DNA from: an uncultured Collinsella sp.
GTDB lineage: Bacteria; Actinomycetota; Coriobacteriia; Coriobacteriales; Coriobacteriaceae
Direction: 5' to 3'
Assembly (NCBI GenBank): GCA_900542825.1
Contig: UQOY01000008.1
Coordinates: forward strand, 34,937 to 98,936
Length of the DNA stretch: 64,000 nucleotides
Numbering within the stretch: the stretch's first letter is position 1; every line of letters starts with the position of its first letter. Under the pieces are notes generated by a model. That model was not told the DNA's origin. It ran no database searches and saw only the letters and a program-made list of their open reading frames with translations. Made by a program: the position numbers and the translations under genes. Below, one piece after another: positions 25,318-34,865 of the stretch.

Positions 25318-28314
25318 ATGGTAAACGATCTGGGCAATACGGACGACCTCGAGTTGATGCCGACGGGCGGCGGCTATATGGTGCGGCGCGATCGCTTGAT
25401 GAACGAGCTCATCGTTAAAGGGCGCAAGGCGGGAATTGTTTTGCTCTACGCGCCCGATGGGTTTGGTAAGACGTCGGTGTTGCTGCAATACGTGCAGGAG
25501 GTTAAATCGGACCCCACGCGAGGGCCGGTTCGGATAATCGAGGCCGACCGCGCGATTGGACGCGAGCTCTTTATGCAGCTCGAGGTTGTCGCCGATGAGC
25601 TTAAGGACAAACCGCATTCGCTCGTTGCGATCGACAACGTGCCCAATCTCGAGCAGCACGAAACCGAGGACCTCATCGATCGAATCCGCAGCTTACGTGC
25701 TACGGGGACGGGGGTCTTTATTGCCTGCCGCCCCTCCAACCGATTGCTTATCCACGGGCTGGGCGATTCTGTAAAAGTCAATGCGCAGATGCTCAAGGTG
25801 CACGCCTATGAGTATTCCTCATGGGCCACGGCGTTCTCGATCAGCACATCGCTCGATTTTTATCGGCTTACGCAAGGCGTACCCGAGCTGGTATCGGCCC
25901 TGCAAACGGGAATGTATGGACAGGGCGATGTTGCCGGGTTGCTCGAGAACGAAATCGTCAACGTGTACGGTGCGGCGCTGGCCGATCTCGCATCGCTCGA
26001 GAACAACCTGTTGTTTACTGTTGCCTGTTTGATGGTGCTGATGGGCGAGGGCCGCATTGCGGAGCTAGAGGCGTGCGGTGTGAGGCTTTCGATGGTCGAC
26101 CAGTCCATCTTTGTGCGCGATTATCCGATTTTTGGCGTGGATCCGTCTGATCGCACCTTTAGATGTTTGGGTGCTAAGGACAATGCGCGCCTGAGGTTGC
26201 GAAAGCTTGTTGCCGAGATCCGTCCCGAACTTGTATCGCGGGCTGCTCGCATTTTGATCAAGGCGGGCCGATGCGATTTGGCTATGGACCTGGCCGACGC
26301 GTTCTTGGACCGCCATGTGGTATTGGAACTTGCCGGGCAGTATGGGGCCGATCTTGCCCTAACCGGGCACGGAAGGGACATTTGCCGCGCGGCGACGGCG
26401 ATGATCAATGCGGAAAAGCAGGAGCAAGAGCCGACACCCGCCGAGGCACTCGGCGTGTATCTGGCGGCTGTCAGCGTGTGCAATACAAAGCTAGCAAGGT
26501 ATATGGCGTCCGTTATCGAACGTGCGGGTGATCAGGCGGCGCGCGAGGTCGATCCCGCTACCTGGAAAATAGCCCAGGCGCTCACCATCGCCTTTTACGG
26601 CGACAATGACCTGGGGCTTCCCGCCAACCCTGTTGTGCAAGAACAGACATCCTGCGAGGTGCTCGACATGCTATCCGCGCATATCGAGGTCAAGCGCCAC
26701 CTAACCGAGCGAGCGGAAGACGGCAATGTTCTCGCGAAGCTCAAGGCGTGCAAAGCCTATGATTGCGAGCTCGACATCGCGGGGATTCTCATACAGGCCG
26801 ACCATATGCTGGTGGAGCTGTTCGACGGCTCGTTTGCTAAACCCGACGAGCGCGATGACAAGATGACGCAGATACTCGAGGCGCTCGATATCCGCGGGCT
26901 TAAGGCGCCATCCATTTGGCTGCGTATGGTGCTGGCGGCGCGGCGCCTGCTTGCAGGCTTGCCTGTGACCGACGATGTGGCGTTTGGCGAGCTCGACCGC
27001 TTTGCGGTGCGTGTTCGCGACAATCAAATTCAGCTGTTTGGGCTATTGCTGGAGGGTTGGCAATCGCTGGCGGAGGGGCGGCCGGTCAACGCGAAGTTCC
27101 GCGCGGTTCAGGTGCTCAAGCTCGCCGACGAATCGATTGCGTACATGCGCGAAAACGCGTTGCTGCTGGAGCGCGTGGCGTACCTGCGCAATACGTCGCT
27201 GGTATCGGTTCGCGAAGAGGCAGAGCTGCTCGACATTAGCAAGACGCAGGTCGGTGGCTCAGAAGCCTGGATCGTGGCGTTGCATCTGGCCGCTGCGGGC
27301 CGCGATAGCGATCTTGCTGCCTGGATGTCTATGAATCGCTCGGGGATTTTAGACCCATCGTATCGGCTGTTCGCGCGTCTTGCGATGCATTGCCTGGGCG
27401 AGCCTGCCGTTAGGATTCGCAAGAAGCTTCCGGTGCGCGAGCTGTCGCGGTATTCACTACGTGATGACTTTGAGGGCGAAAGTGAGCACCTGTTCCAGGC
27501 GGGCGAGGTTGAGGCTGTCGATACGATCGGCCATATTGAGATGCGCATGTTTGGCGCATTTCGCGCCGAGCGCGACGGCTTTCCCATCACGGATAAGATG
27601 TGGCGTCGCAAAAAGGCGGCAACGCTTGCCGAACGCCTTGCGCTGGGTATGGATGCCATGGTCGACCGCGAGACAATTGCCATGGAGTTGTGGCCCCATG
27701 CCGAGTTTAGCGCCGCGCGCAACAATCTGTATTCGACGGTATCGCGCTTGCGCTCGGCTTTGGGTCCAACGCCGGATGGCAAGTCGTGCGTGCTCATCCA
27801 AAACGAGTGCATTGGGCTCAACAGCGACTACGTTAAGACCGATGTAAGGCTCTTTGACCAGCTGAGCCGCGAGATTCTGGGAAACCGCATGGGTGCGAGA
27901 GGGCCTCACCTGGTTGAGCTTTGTCTTAAGGTTGAGCAGCTCTACGCGGGGCCGCTGTATGTTCCCACCGGTTGCAATCCCACATTCTTTACGCGCATGC
28001 GCCACATTATGCAATCCAAGTACATCGACTGCATGATTGGGGGAGCGAATGCCGCTCTCGAGGAGAATGACCTGCAATCGGCAATTTGGCTCGTTGAATC
28101 GGGGCTTCGCCAGGAGACGGCGCGCGAGGACATGGTTCGCTGTGCCATGCGCGTTTACGGTGCGGCGGGACGACGCCGCGATGTTGTCGAGCTATATAGC
28201 GGCCACATACACCACCTGCGAGAGCAGGTTCAAGGGGTGCCCGAGCCCGAGACAAGGCGTCTGTATGAGCGCCTGGTCGAAGGCAGGCTCAAGCGCGTGC
28301 TTGTCGAGCGATAA
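25318..28314 (+). CDS. Large transcriptional regulator: N-terminal STAND ATPase, C-terminal SARP/BTAD module
   Basis: 998-residue protein. The first 300 residues are a MalT-like STAND NTPase with a P-loop YAPDGFGKTSVL (about residue 42), Walker B SLVAIDNV and a sensor region IACRPSN. A long helical middle follows. From about residue 740 comes an OmpR-type winged helix (MFGAFRAERDG, RRKKAATLAERLAL, ELWPHAEFSAARNNLYSTVSRLR) and a bacterial transcriptional activation domain (AALEENDLQSAIWLVESGL). SARP modules usually stand at the N-terminus; here the module is last. ATG 25318 follows GAGGAGC. It is transcribed alone, with no target evident. Confidence 0.82.
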   Translation: MVNDLGNTDDLELMPTGGGYMVRRDRLMNELIVKGRKAGIVLLYAPDGFGKTSVLLQYVQEVKSDPTRGPVRIIEADRAIGRELFMQLEVVADELKDKPHSLVAIDNVPNLEQHETEDLIDRIRSLRATGTGVFIACRPSNRLLIHGLGDSVKVNAQMLKVHAYEYSSWATAFSISTSLDFYRLTQGVPELVSALQTGMYGQGDVAGLLENEIVNVYGAALADLASLENNLLFTVACLMVLMGEGRIAELEACGVRLSMVDQSIFVRDYPIFGVDPSDRTFRCLGAKDNARLRLRKLVAEIRPELVSRAARILIKAGRCDLAMDLADAFLDRHVVLELAGQYGADLALTGHGRDICRAATAMINAEKQEQEPTPAEALGVYLAAVSVCNTKLARYMASVIERAGDQAAREVDPATWKIAQALTIAFYGDNDLGLPANPVVQEQTSCEVLDMLSAHIEVKRHLTERAEDGNVLAKLKACKAYDCELDIAGILIQADHMLVELFDGSFAKPDERDDKMTQILEALDIRGLKAPSIWLRMVLAARRLLAGLPVTDDVAFGELDRFAVRVRDNQIQLFGLLLEGWQSLAEGRPVNAKFRAVQVLKLADESIAYMRENALLLERVAYLRNTSLVSVREEAELLDISKTQVGGSEAWIVALHLAAAGRDSDLAAWMSMNRSGILDPSYRLFARLAMHCLGEPAVRIRKKLPVRELSRYSLRDDFEGESEHLFQAGEVEAVDTIGHIEMRMFGAFRAERDGFPITDKMWRRKKAATLAERLALGMDAMVDRETIAMELWPHAEFSAARNNLYSTVSRLRSALGPTPDGKSCVLIQNECIGLNSDYVKTDVRLFDQLSREILGNRMGARGPHLVELCLKVEQLYAGPLYVPTGCNPTFFTRMRHIMQSKYIDCMIGGANAALEENDLQSAIWLVESGLRQETAREDMVRCAMRVYGAAGRRRDVVELYSGHIHHLREQVQGVPEPETRRLYERLVEGRLKRVLVER

Positions 28315-28345
28315 AAAACGGGCGTCCGAATCACTCGGACGCCCG
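28313..28345 (-). terminator. Terminator of yhbY
   Basis: CGGGCGTCCGA pairs with TCGGACGCCCG; on the minus strand it is followed by six T residues that overlap the end of the convergent regulator gene. Confidence 0.85.
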
Positions 28346-28373
28346 TAGACTTGTTCGGTATGACCAGTCGGTT

Positions 28374-28673
28374 TTAGACGAGCTTGATCTTCTCGATATC
28401 CTTGCGCGAGGACTCGCGATACAGCGAGAACTTGCGGCCGATAACCTGAACGATGTCGGCGTGGCAGCGCTCGGCGAGCTCCTCGGCGGCCTCGCGGGCA
28501 GAAAGGCTGGAGCCGTCCAGCACGGAGCACTTAACGAGCTCGTGCTTCTCCAGGTAGGCGACCGTCTGCTCGACGGTTCCCTCGTTGACATCGGACTTAC
28601 CGATGATGATGGCGGGGTTGAGGTGATGGGCCATGCTGCGAAGCTGCTTGACCTGGGCTCCTGTCAGTGCCAT
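28374..28673 (-). CDS. yhbY: YhbY/CRS1-family RNA-binding protein
   Basis: 99-residue CRM-domain protein that binds pre-50S ribosomes and RNA. It shows the family order: LTGAQVKQLRSMAHHLNP at the start, IIGKSDVNEGTVEQ in the centre, LEKHELVKCSV, and the closing VQVIGRKFSLYRE. The length is standard for the single-domain bacterial form. ATG 28673 follows a GAAAGCGAGAACCC stretch with only a weak ribosome binding site. Gap 28674-28831 shows nothing recognisable. Confidence 0.93.
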   Translation of the reverse strand: MALTGAQVKQLRSMAHHLNPAIIIGKSDVNEGTVEQTVAYLEKHELVKCSVLDGSSLSAREAAEELAERCHADIVQVIGRKFSLYRESSRKDIEKIKLV

Positions 28674-28831
28674 GGGTTCTCGCTTTCTATGTATGGGGCG
28701 CCCCGTGATGGGGCCTCAATTTACGTGAGCTGTCCCACGATAGCGCAGGAACGGCGTGGTGTGGAGCGCGTTTGCCCAGTTCGCAAAGAATGCGGATGCC
28801 GGGTGGGAAGACGATGCAAGCTTTAGATGGG

Positions 28832-29719
28832 CTACGGGCGGGGTACGGAGACCGGCTCCCAGGCGATAAACGCCCATCGGACCTTGCGGATGTGGTCGAG
28901 CATGTAGCGTCCCTGCGGTACGCCCTTGGATCCCGGCTCGCCGGCATGGGGGTTCTCGATCATGTGCTGGGCGATATAGTCGCGCAGGCGGTCGATCTTG
29001 TCTTCGTTGCCATGCTCGAGCATGCGAGAAAAGTCCGTTACGCCTGCCTCGAGACTATCGAAGGTGTCGCGACGGGGCGATTCAAAATACGTGACCTGCG
29101 GCAGTGCCCCCATCTGAATAAGGATGTTAAAGGCGTACACAAAACCATTGCTACAGGTAACCGAGGCGCCGATGGCATTCATTACGTGCAGGTCATAGCG
29201 CGGGCTGGAGTTGGCGACCATCGTGACAGCACAACGCCGACGAGCCGTTCGATCAAGCTTGGCAAGTGCCCCCTTCAGGTCGTTCGTAGTAACCGAGCGA
29301 CTCGCAAAGGCAACATCAACAGCCTTGGCAACCGGCCCAACCAAATCCCAATCATCATCCCAAGCAAGCTCAAGCGGCGTAATCAGGTCCTCGAGCCCAT
29401 AGTACTCAATGCCAGCATCAAGGGTGCCCAACATGGCAGGGGAAAAGTCGGCGGCAATCACGGGATGCCCAGCCTGAGCAAGCGGAATGGCAATCGACCC
29501 AGCCCCACACCCCATATCAAGCACCGACTCACCAGGCTCAAGCGCCAACAGCTTTATAAAATCCCGAGCATACGGGGCAGTCTCCAACGGGCGAAAATGC
29601 CGAGCCCGCTTATCCCACTCAAAGGAATCATCAGCCCGATGCCGAGCAGCTTGCAGGCGCATCCATTCGCCATTCCAATCCGTAGAAAGCAGCTCAGAAC
29701 AAATCAAATCATCAGCCAC
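28832..29719 (-). CDS. Class I SAM-dependent methyltransferase
   Basis: 295-residue soluble protein with a Rossmann methyltransferase core: motif I VLDMGCGAGSIAIPLA (about residue 67), motif II VIAADFSPAML, and a later strand in VAFASRS. Substrate is unknown; the C-terminal 100 residues do not match a family I recognise. Translation most likely starts at GTG 29719, preceded by GAGGGGG; the neighbouring ATG runs into a stop after four codons. The 5' half uses more T-ending codons than nearby genes, so it may have been acquired separately. Confidence 0.8.
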   Translation of the reverse strand: MADDLICSELLSTDWNGEWMRLQAARHRADDSFEWDKRARHFRPLETAPYARDFIKLLALEPGESVLDMGCGAGSIAIPLAQAGHPVIAADFSPAMLGTLDAGIEYYGLEDLITPLELAWDDDWDLVGPVAKAVDVAFASRSVTTNDLKGALAKLDRTARRRCAVTMVANSSPRYDLHVMNAIGASVTCSNGFVYAFNILIQMGALPQVTYFESPRRDTFDSLEAGVTDFSRMLEHGNEDKIDRLRDYIAQHMIENPHAGEPGSKGVPQGRYMLDHIRKVRWAFIAWEPVSVPRP

Positions 29720-29738
29720 GGGCCATCCCCCTCACAAC

Positions 29739-29770
29739 AAAAAAACGACTCCTCCCAAAAGAAGAGCCGC
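29739..29770 (-). terminator. Terminator-like hairpin before the methyltransferase gene
   Basis: On the minus strand, CGGCTCTTC pairs with GAGGAGTCG (some G-T pairs) and is followed by seven T residues about 20 bases before the methyltransferase start. It probably ends transcripts from the PFL gene. Confidence 0.55.
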
Positions 29771-29884
29771 AACCAGCATATATCAGAAAGAACCGATCCA
29801 ACGCCAAACCGTCGTATCGACCATGTAGTGCAGGAGCGAAGCAACTGCAACCGGGATAGAACCCAACCGAGGTCCCGTTGTGCG

Positions 29885-30018
29885 GGAGCCCCGGGGAGGG
29901 CAAATATATAAGGTCGATCGCGAGTTCCGCACGAGCCGGAGAGCACTTAATGCGCTCTCCGTGCGAGTCAGGACTGTCCGAGCAGGCGACCTTATATATT
30001 TGCCCTCCCCGGGGCTCC
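29885..30018. repeat. 32-bp perfect inverted repeat with inner hairpin
   Basis: Arms 29885-29916 and 29987-30018 are exact reverse complements (each with GGAGCCCCGGGG and AAATATATAAGG). Inside, GGAGAGC and GCTCTCC form a second hairpin around 29938-29960. It lies in the 316-base gap between the PFL and methyltransferase genes, both on the minus strand. No gene is present. Confidence 0.9.
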
Positions 30019-30035
30019 TCGCCAGTCCCCCTCAG

Positions 30036-31400
30036 CTAGTTCTTGAGCGAGTTCAGCGGCGCCGGGAAGCGTCCACCGCGGTGGGCAAGCACGGTACCGG
30101 CGTTGGGGTTCACCGGCATGATGGGCGCACGGCCAAACAGGCCGCCGTACTCAACGCAGTCGCCCACGCCCTTGCCGATAGCGGGAATCACGCGCACGGC
30201 CGTGGTCTTATTGTTGATGACGCCGATGGCCATCTCGTCGGCGATGATGCCGGCGATGGTCTCGACCGGGGTGTCGCCGGGGATGGCGATCATGTCCAGG
30301 CCAACGGAGCACACGCAGGTCATGGCCTCGAGCTTCTCGAGAGAAAGTGCGCCGGCCTCGACGGCAGCGATCATGCCGGCGTCCTCGGACACGGGGATAA
30401 AGGCGCCCGAGAGACCGCCCACGCTGGAGCTGGCCATAACGCCGCCCTTCTTGACGGCATCGTTGAGCATGGCGAGCGCGCAGGTCGTGCCGGGACCACC
30501 GCAGGTGCCCACGCCGATGATCTCGAGGATGCGCGCGACGGAGTCGCCGACAGCAGGCGTAGGTGCCAGCGACAGGTCGACAATGCCCTTCTCGACACCC
30601 AGGCGACGGGCGGCCTCGCGGCTCATGAGCTCGCCGGCACGGGTGATCTTAAAGGCGGTCTGCTTGATTTTCTCGGCGACCTCCATCATCGATGCGGAAT
30701 CTGGCAGCGTCTCCAGGGCTGCGGCCATAACGCCGGGGCCCGAGACGCCAACGTTGATGACGGCGTCTGCCTCGCCGCCGCCGTGGACGGCACCCGCCAT
30801 AAACGGGGAGTCCTCGACCATGTTGGCAAAGCAGACAAACTTGGAGGCGCCAACGGAATCCTCATCTGCCGTAAGCTTGGCGGCATCGATGATGGTCTGA
30901 GCCGCCATGAGCACGGCATCCATGTTGATGCCGGCGCGCAGGCTAGCGACGTTGACGCTGGAGCAGACGCGGCTAGTGGCGGCGAGCGCCTGGGGGATGG
31001 ACTGGATGACACGGCGGTCGGCGTCGCCGATGCCCTTCTGGACGAGCGCCGAGAAGCCGCCCAGGTAATCGATGCCGAGCGTCTCGGCCGCGCGGTCGAG
31101 GGCGTGCGCGATGGGGGTGAGGTCCTCATCCTTGCAGCATGCGGCGATCTGCGCCACCGGGGTGACGGAAACGCGCTTGTTGACAATGGGGATACCGTAC
31201 TCGCGCTCGAGGTTCTCGGCGGTTTCGACCAGGTGCTCAGCCGTGTGCGTCACGTGGTCGTAGATCTTCGTGCACATGCGGTCGAGGTTCTCGTCGCCGC
31301 AACCCATGAGCGAAACACCCATGGTGATGGTTCTGATGTCGAGGTTCTGCTCCTCAACCATGCCGCGGGTTTCCGCGATTTCTGCGGGCGTGATCGCCAT
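30036..31400 (-). CDS. PFL family protein (UPF0210/DUF711)
   Basis: 454-residue protein of a widespread family with a pyruvate-formate-lyase-like fold but no established reaction. Diagnostic stretches are LDIRTITMGVSLMGC near the start, GGFSALVQKG, FANMVEDSPFMAGAVHGGGE and GVGTCGGPGTTCALAMLND. ATG 31400 follows TTAGGAGCGC; an in-frame upstream ATG has no site. In many bacteria it follows an ACT-domain partner (UPF0237); no such gene is next to it here. Instead it lies about 110 bases downstream of metH and may be read from that operon. Confidence 0.88.
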   Translation of the reverse strand: MAITPAEIAETRGMVEEQNLDIRTITMGVSLMGCGDENLDRMCTKIYDHVTHTAEHLVETAENLEREYGIPIVNKRVSVTPVAQIAACCKDEDLTPIAHALDRAAETLGIDYLGGFSALVQKGIGDADRRVIQSIPQALAATSRVCSSVNVASLRAGINMDAVLMAAQTIIDAAKLTADEDSVGASKFVCFANMVEDSPFMAGAVHGGGEADAVINVGVSGPGVMAAALETLPDSASMMEVAEKIKQTAFKITRAGELMSREAARRLGVEKGIVDLSLAPTPAVGDSVARILEIIGVGTCGGPGTTCALAMLNDAVKKGGVMASSSVGGLSGAFIPVSEDAGMIAAVEAGALSLEKLEAMTCVCSVGLDMIAIPGDTPVETIAGIIADEMAIGVINNKTTAVRVIPAIGKGVGDCVEYGGLFGRAPIMPVNPNAGTVLAHRGGRFPAPLNSLKN

Positions 31401-31508
31401 CCTTGCGCTCCTAACTGCCAAAACGAGCATAGTCTTATCTATTCTAACGTGCCGCACGTGCCAAGTGGCGCGTGCGGCACGTTTTGGTGCTCGGTTGTTT
31501 CCGTTGTG

Positions 31509-34067
31509 TTACTGCCCAAAGACCTCTTCGGCGATGCGCGCGCTTTCGGCGGCGTCCTTGGCGTAGTAGTCCGCGCCGATCTGCTTGGCGTATTCGGGGG
31601 TGAGCACGGCGCCGCCTACGATGATCTTGACGCCCGGCACCTCGGCATGAAGCAGCTTGATGGTCTCCTCCATGGCGACGACCGTGGTGGTCATAAGCGC
31701 CGAAAGACCGACGAGCTTGATGTCACGCTCCTGTACGGTCTTGAGCACCTCTTGCGGGTCGACGTCGCGGCCTAGGTCAAAGACGGTGTAGCCGTAGTTG
31801 TCGAGCAGCATCTTGACGATGTTCTTACCGATGTCGTGGATGTCGCCCTTAACGGTGGCCACGCAGATTTTACCCTTGTCGGCAATCTCGCCGGCGGGCA
31901 TCAGGCGCTTGATGGTGTCAAAACCCACGCGCGCGGCCTCGGCCGAGGCCATGAGCTGCGGCAAAAAGAACTTGCCCTGGTCAAAGAGGACTCCGACCTC
32001 GTCGAGGGCGGGGATAAAGTGATTGTTGATGAGGTCCATGGCGTCGTGGTCGGCCAGCAGGCGCTCGGTCTCGGCCGCGATCTCGCCTTTGCGGCCCGAG
32101 ACGACCATGCGACGAATCGGGTCGTCGTTGCCGTCGGTGCCGGCGGTGCCAGCAGCGGGCACGGCGTCGGTCGATACCGCCTGGGCCGCCGCCGGGTTCG
32201 CGGCGATCTTGTACGGATCGGTCCAGCCGGCGTAGCGCTCGATGTATCCGGTCGAGCCCTCGTCCTCAACGCTCAGGACGCGATAGCTGTAGACGGTATC
32301 CATAAAGCGCTTGGAGCCCGGGTTCATGATGGGGGCGTCCAGGCCCGCGCCAAAGGCGGCGGCCAAAAAGACTGAGCCCAGCAGCGGGCGGGCAGGCAGG
32401 CCAAAGCTGATGTTCGACACGCCGAGTGCACATTTGACGCCCAGACGCTCCTTGCACAGAGACATGGCGCGCAGGATCTGTTCGGCCTGGCGCTGATTGG
32501 TCGAGGCGGTCATGACCAGACAGTCGATGAGGATGCGGTCCGGGCCGATGCCGTAGCGTGCAGCCTCGGCCACGATGCGCTCGGCGATGGCGAAGCGAGC
32601 CTCGGCGGTATCGGGGATGCCGCCTTCGTCGAGCGTGAGGCCGACGACGTTGGTGCCGTAGTGGGCGACCAAAGGAAAGATCTCATCCATGATCTGCTGC
32701 TTGCCATTGACCGAGTTGATGATGGGCTTGCCGGCGTAGCGGCGCACGGCGGCTTCGACGGCTGCGGGATCGGTGGAGTCGATCTGCAACGGCAGCAGCG
32801 TGGAGCCTTGGAGCTGCTCGGTTGCCTGTTGGATGACCTTGACCTCGTCGATCTCGGGCAGGCCCACGTTGACGTCCAAGATATCAGCGCCCTGTTCCTG
32901 CTGACTGATGCCCTGGCTCACGACGTAGTCCAGGTCGCCGTCGCGCAGGGCCTGCTGCAGGCGCTTTTTGCCGGTGGGATTGATGCGCTCGCCGATGACG
33001 GCGATCTTGTGGCCGTCACAGGGAAGGTCCACGACCGTCTGGGCGCTCGTGGCCGACATGCTGGGCTTGCGGTGGCGTGGGCTGGGCGTGTGGTTGTCGA
33101 TAAGCGTGCGCAGGGCCGCCATGTGCGCCGGCGTGGTTCCGCAGCAACCGCCCACGACGCTCACGCCGTCGGCGATCATGCCAGCGACGGCCTTGGCGTA
33201 TTCGGGGGCCTGGATGTCAAAGACGGTGTTACCGTCGTCGTCCACGTGGGGGAGTCCCGCGTTGGCCTGCACCATAATGGGCTTGTCGGTAACGGTGAGC
33301 ATGCGTGCGGCGAGCCCTCGGAGCTCGGCTGGTCCCTGGCTGCAGTTGATGCCCAGAACGTCGGCGCCGATGGCGTCGAGCGTGATGGCGGCGACCTCGG
33401 GGCTCGTGCCCAAGAAGGTGCGGCCGTCTTCCTCAAAGGTCATGGTGGCAAAGACGGGCAGGTCGGAGTTCTCGCGGCAGGCGAGGACGGCCGCCTTGAT
33501 CTCGGCAAGGTCGGTCATGGTCTCGATAATAAAGAGGTCCACGCCCGCATCGACGCCGGCGCGCACCTCCTCGGCAAAGAGGTCGTAGGCCTCGTCAAAG
33601 CTGAGGGTGCCCAGGGGACGCAGCAGGGCGCCGATGGGGCCGATGTCGCCGGCGACGTAGCGGGCGCCGGCCTCGCGGGCGCAGGCGACAGCGGCGGCAA
33701 AGACATCTGCCACGGTGGCGGCGCCATCGAGCTTGTGAGCGTTGGCGCCAAAGGTGTTGGCGGTGATCACGTCGCAGCCAGCCTCGACGTACTGACGCTG
33801 GATATCGGTGATGACCTGGGGTTCTTCAAAGTTGAGCAGTTCGGGCAGGGCGCCCGCCTTCATGCCGGCGGCCTGCAACATGGTGCCCATGCCGCCGTCG
33901 AACAGTAGGTGCCCCGTGCCCTCGATGGCGGCGCGCAGGCGATCGTCCTTAATGTGCAGGTCGTCGATCGTGCGCGTCTTGTACGTGGCGCCGTTACAAC
34001 GCGCAGTATTGACGGGTGCCGCCAGCGCGGAACCGTCCAGATCGTGAGTGATAAGCGGAGTAAACAT
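31509..34067 (-). CDS. metH: Cobalamin-dependent methionine synthase, core without reactivation domain
   Basis: 852-residue MetH transferring methyl from methyltetrahydrofolate to homocysteine through cobalamin. In order: homocysteine domain (DGGMGTMLQ; zinc Cys in GINCSQGP and GGCCGTTPAHM), pterin domain from about residue 360 (GERINPTGKKRLQQAL, LDVNVG, NSVNGK), B12 cap, and the cobalamin domain with DIHDIGKNIV carrying the axial His (about residue 760) and VGGAVLT. The C-terminal AdoMet-binding reactivation domain of E. coli-type MetH is absent and encoded by the upstream neighbour. ATG 34067 follows AGGAGCC. Confidence 0.94.
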   Translation of the reverse strand: MFTPLITHDLDGSALAAPVNTARCNGATYKTRTIDDLHIKDDRLRAAIEGTGHLLFDGGMGTMLQAAGMKAGALPELLNFEEPQVITDIQRQYVEAGCDVITANTFGANAHKLDGAATVADVFAAAVACAREAGARYVAGDIGPIGALLRPLGTLSFDEAYDLFAEEVRAGVDAGVDLFIIETMTDLAEIKAAVLACRENSDLPVFATMTFEEDGRTFLGTSPEVAAITLDAIGADVLGINCSQGPAELRGLAARMLTVTDKPIMVQANAGLPHVDDDGNTVFDIQAPEYAKAVAGMIADGVSVVGGCCGTTPAHMAALRTLIDNHTPSPRHRKPSMSATSAQTVVDLPCDGHKIAVIGERINPTGKKRLQQALRDGDLDYVVSQGISQQEQGADILDVNVGLPEIDEVKVIQQATEQLQGSTLLPLQIDSTDPAAVEAAVRRYAGKPIINSVNGKQQIMDEIFPLVAHYGTNVVGLTLDEGGIPDTAEARFAIAERIVAEAARYGIGPDRILIDCLVMTASTNQRQAEQILRAMSLCKERLGVKCALGVSNISFGLPARPLLGSVFLAAAFGAGLDAPIMNPGSKRFMDTVYSYRVLSVEDEGSTGYIERYAGWTDPYKIAANPAAAQAVSTDAVPAAGTAGTDGNDDPIRRMVVSGRKGEIAAETERLLADHDAMDLINNHFIPALDEVGVLFDQGKFFLPQLMASAEAARVGFDTIKRLMPAGEIADKGKICVATVKGDIHDIGKNIVKMLLDNYGYTVFDLGRDVDPQEVLKTVQERDIKLVGLSALMTTTVVAMEETIKLLHAEVPGVKIIVGGAVLTPEYAKQIGADYYAKDAAESARIAEEVFGQ

Positions 34068-34076
34068 CGATGGCTC

Positions 34077-34865
34077 CTAATGGCCGGAATAGCAGGTGGT
34101 GTGGGCGGCGCGGAAGCGGCAGTGCTCACGCATGCGGCAGATATTGCAGGTGGGGCGACTCTGGGCGTCGTGGACCTCGCCGTCAAACAGACCGATCACC
34201 GCGGTCACGCTCTTGGTGGGCATGAGCAGGCTGGTGGGGGTGACGGTAAGTCCAATGAGGCGCGTGGCGTTGAGTGCATCCACGATCGAGCGCTGGGCCG
34301 AGAGCGGGCAGTCGCCGTAGCCGGGACTAAAGCGCCAGTTGCCGGCGAGTCCGTGTGCGGCGGCCGCAGCCTTGACCTGCTGGTCCATCTGCTCGACGGC
34401 GGCTTCTACATAGGCAGAGCATGCGGCGTCGAGCACGGCTCCCTCTAGGGGCTGCTGGGCTCCCGTGGTGCGCAGGCGACGCTCGGCGTCCATGCCGAGG
34501 GTGCATGCCATGAGTGCGGCAAGGCGGGCGTCCTTAAGGTGGCGATAGATATCGCGACCGCGCAGTTCAACGTTGGTGCCGACCAAGCGAATGCAGGGCT
34601 CGCCCTGTTCATCGATGCCCGTGGCATCGATGGCAAATACGCGGCGCACGCCACGGGGCTCGATATCCAGCTCTAGGCACTCGACTACAAGCTCAATTCG
34701 TCGGGACAGCTCGGGCTCAATCTGTTGGCCGCCGTAGCCCAGATACCGCAGCATCTCGGCACGGTCGACACGAGGGTGGTGGGCAGCGTCGATACGGTAA
34801 AGCGCCGGCGACGCAAGGTCGGCCGGCACTTCAATAACGGTTGTATCGACGTGCGGTTTTTCCAT
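34077..34865 (-). CDS. Methionine synthase reactivation (AdoMet-binding) protein
   Basis: 262-residue protein matching the MetH activation domain as a free polypeptide; it would reductively remethylate oxidised cobalamin on MetH. It shows RMLRYLGYGG near the N-terminus, and the late block FSPGYGDCPLSAQRSIVDAL followed by LMPTKSVTAVIG, the conserved activation-domain signature. A Cys-rich end (CNICRMREHCRF) is extra and may bind metal. ATG 34865 overlaps the metF TAA, and its own stop is 9 bases before metH, so metF, this gene and metH form one operon. Confidence 0.9.
   Translation of the reverse strand: MEKPHVDTTVIEVPADLASPALYRIDAAHHPRVDRAEMLRYLGYGGQQIEPELSRRIELVVECLELDIEPRGVRRVFAIDATGIDEQGEPCIRLVGTNVELRGRDIYRHLKDARLAALMACTLGMDAERRLRTTGAQQPLEGAVLDAACSAYVEAAVEQMDQQVKAAAAAHGLAGNWRFSPGYGDCPLSAQRSIVDALNATRLIGLTVTPTSLLMPTKSVTAVIGLFDGEVHDAQSRPTCNICRMREHCRFRAAHTTCYSGH

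Noticed and set aside
29880..31775. Long plus-strand frame across the PFL gene
   Set aside because: It mirrors the PFL and metH genes, runs through the perfect inverted repeat, and has no recognisable domains.
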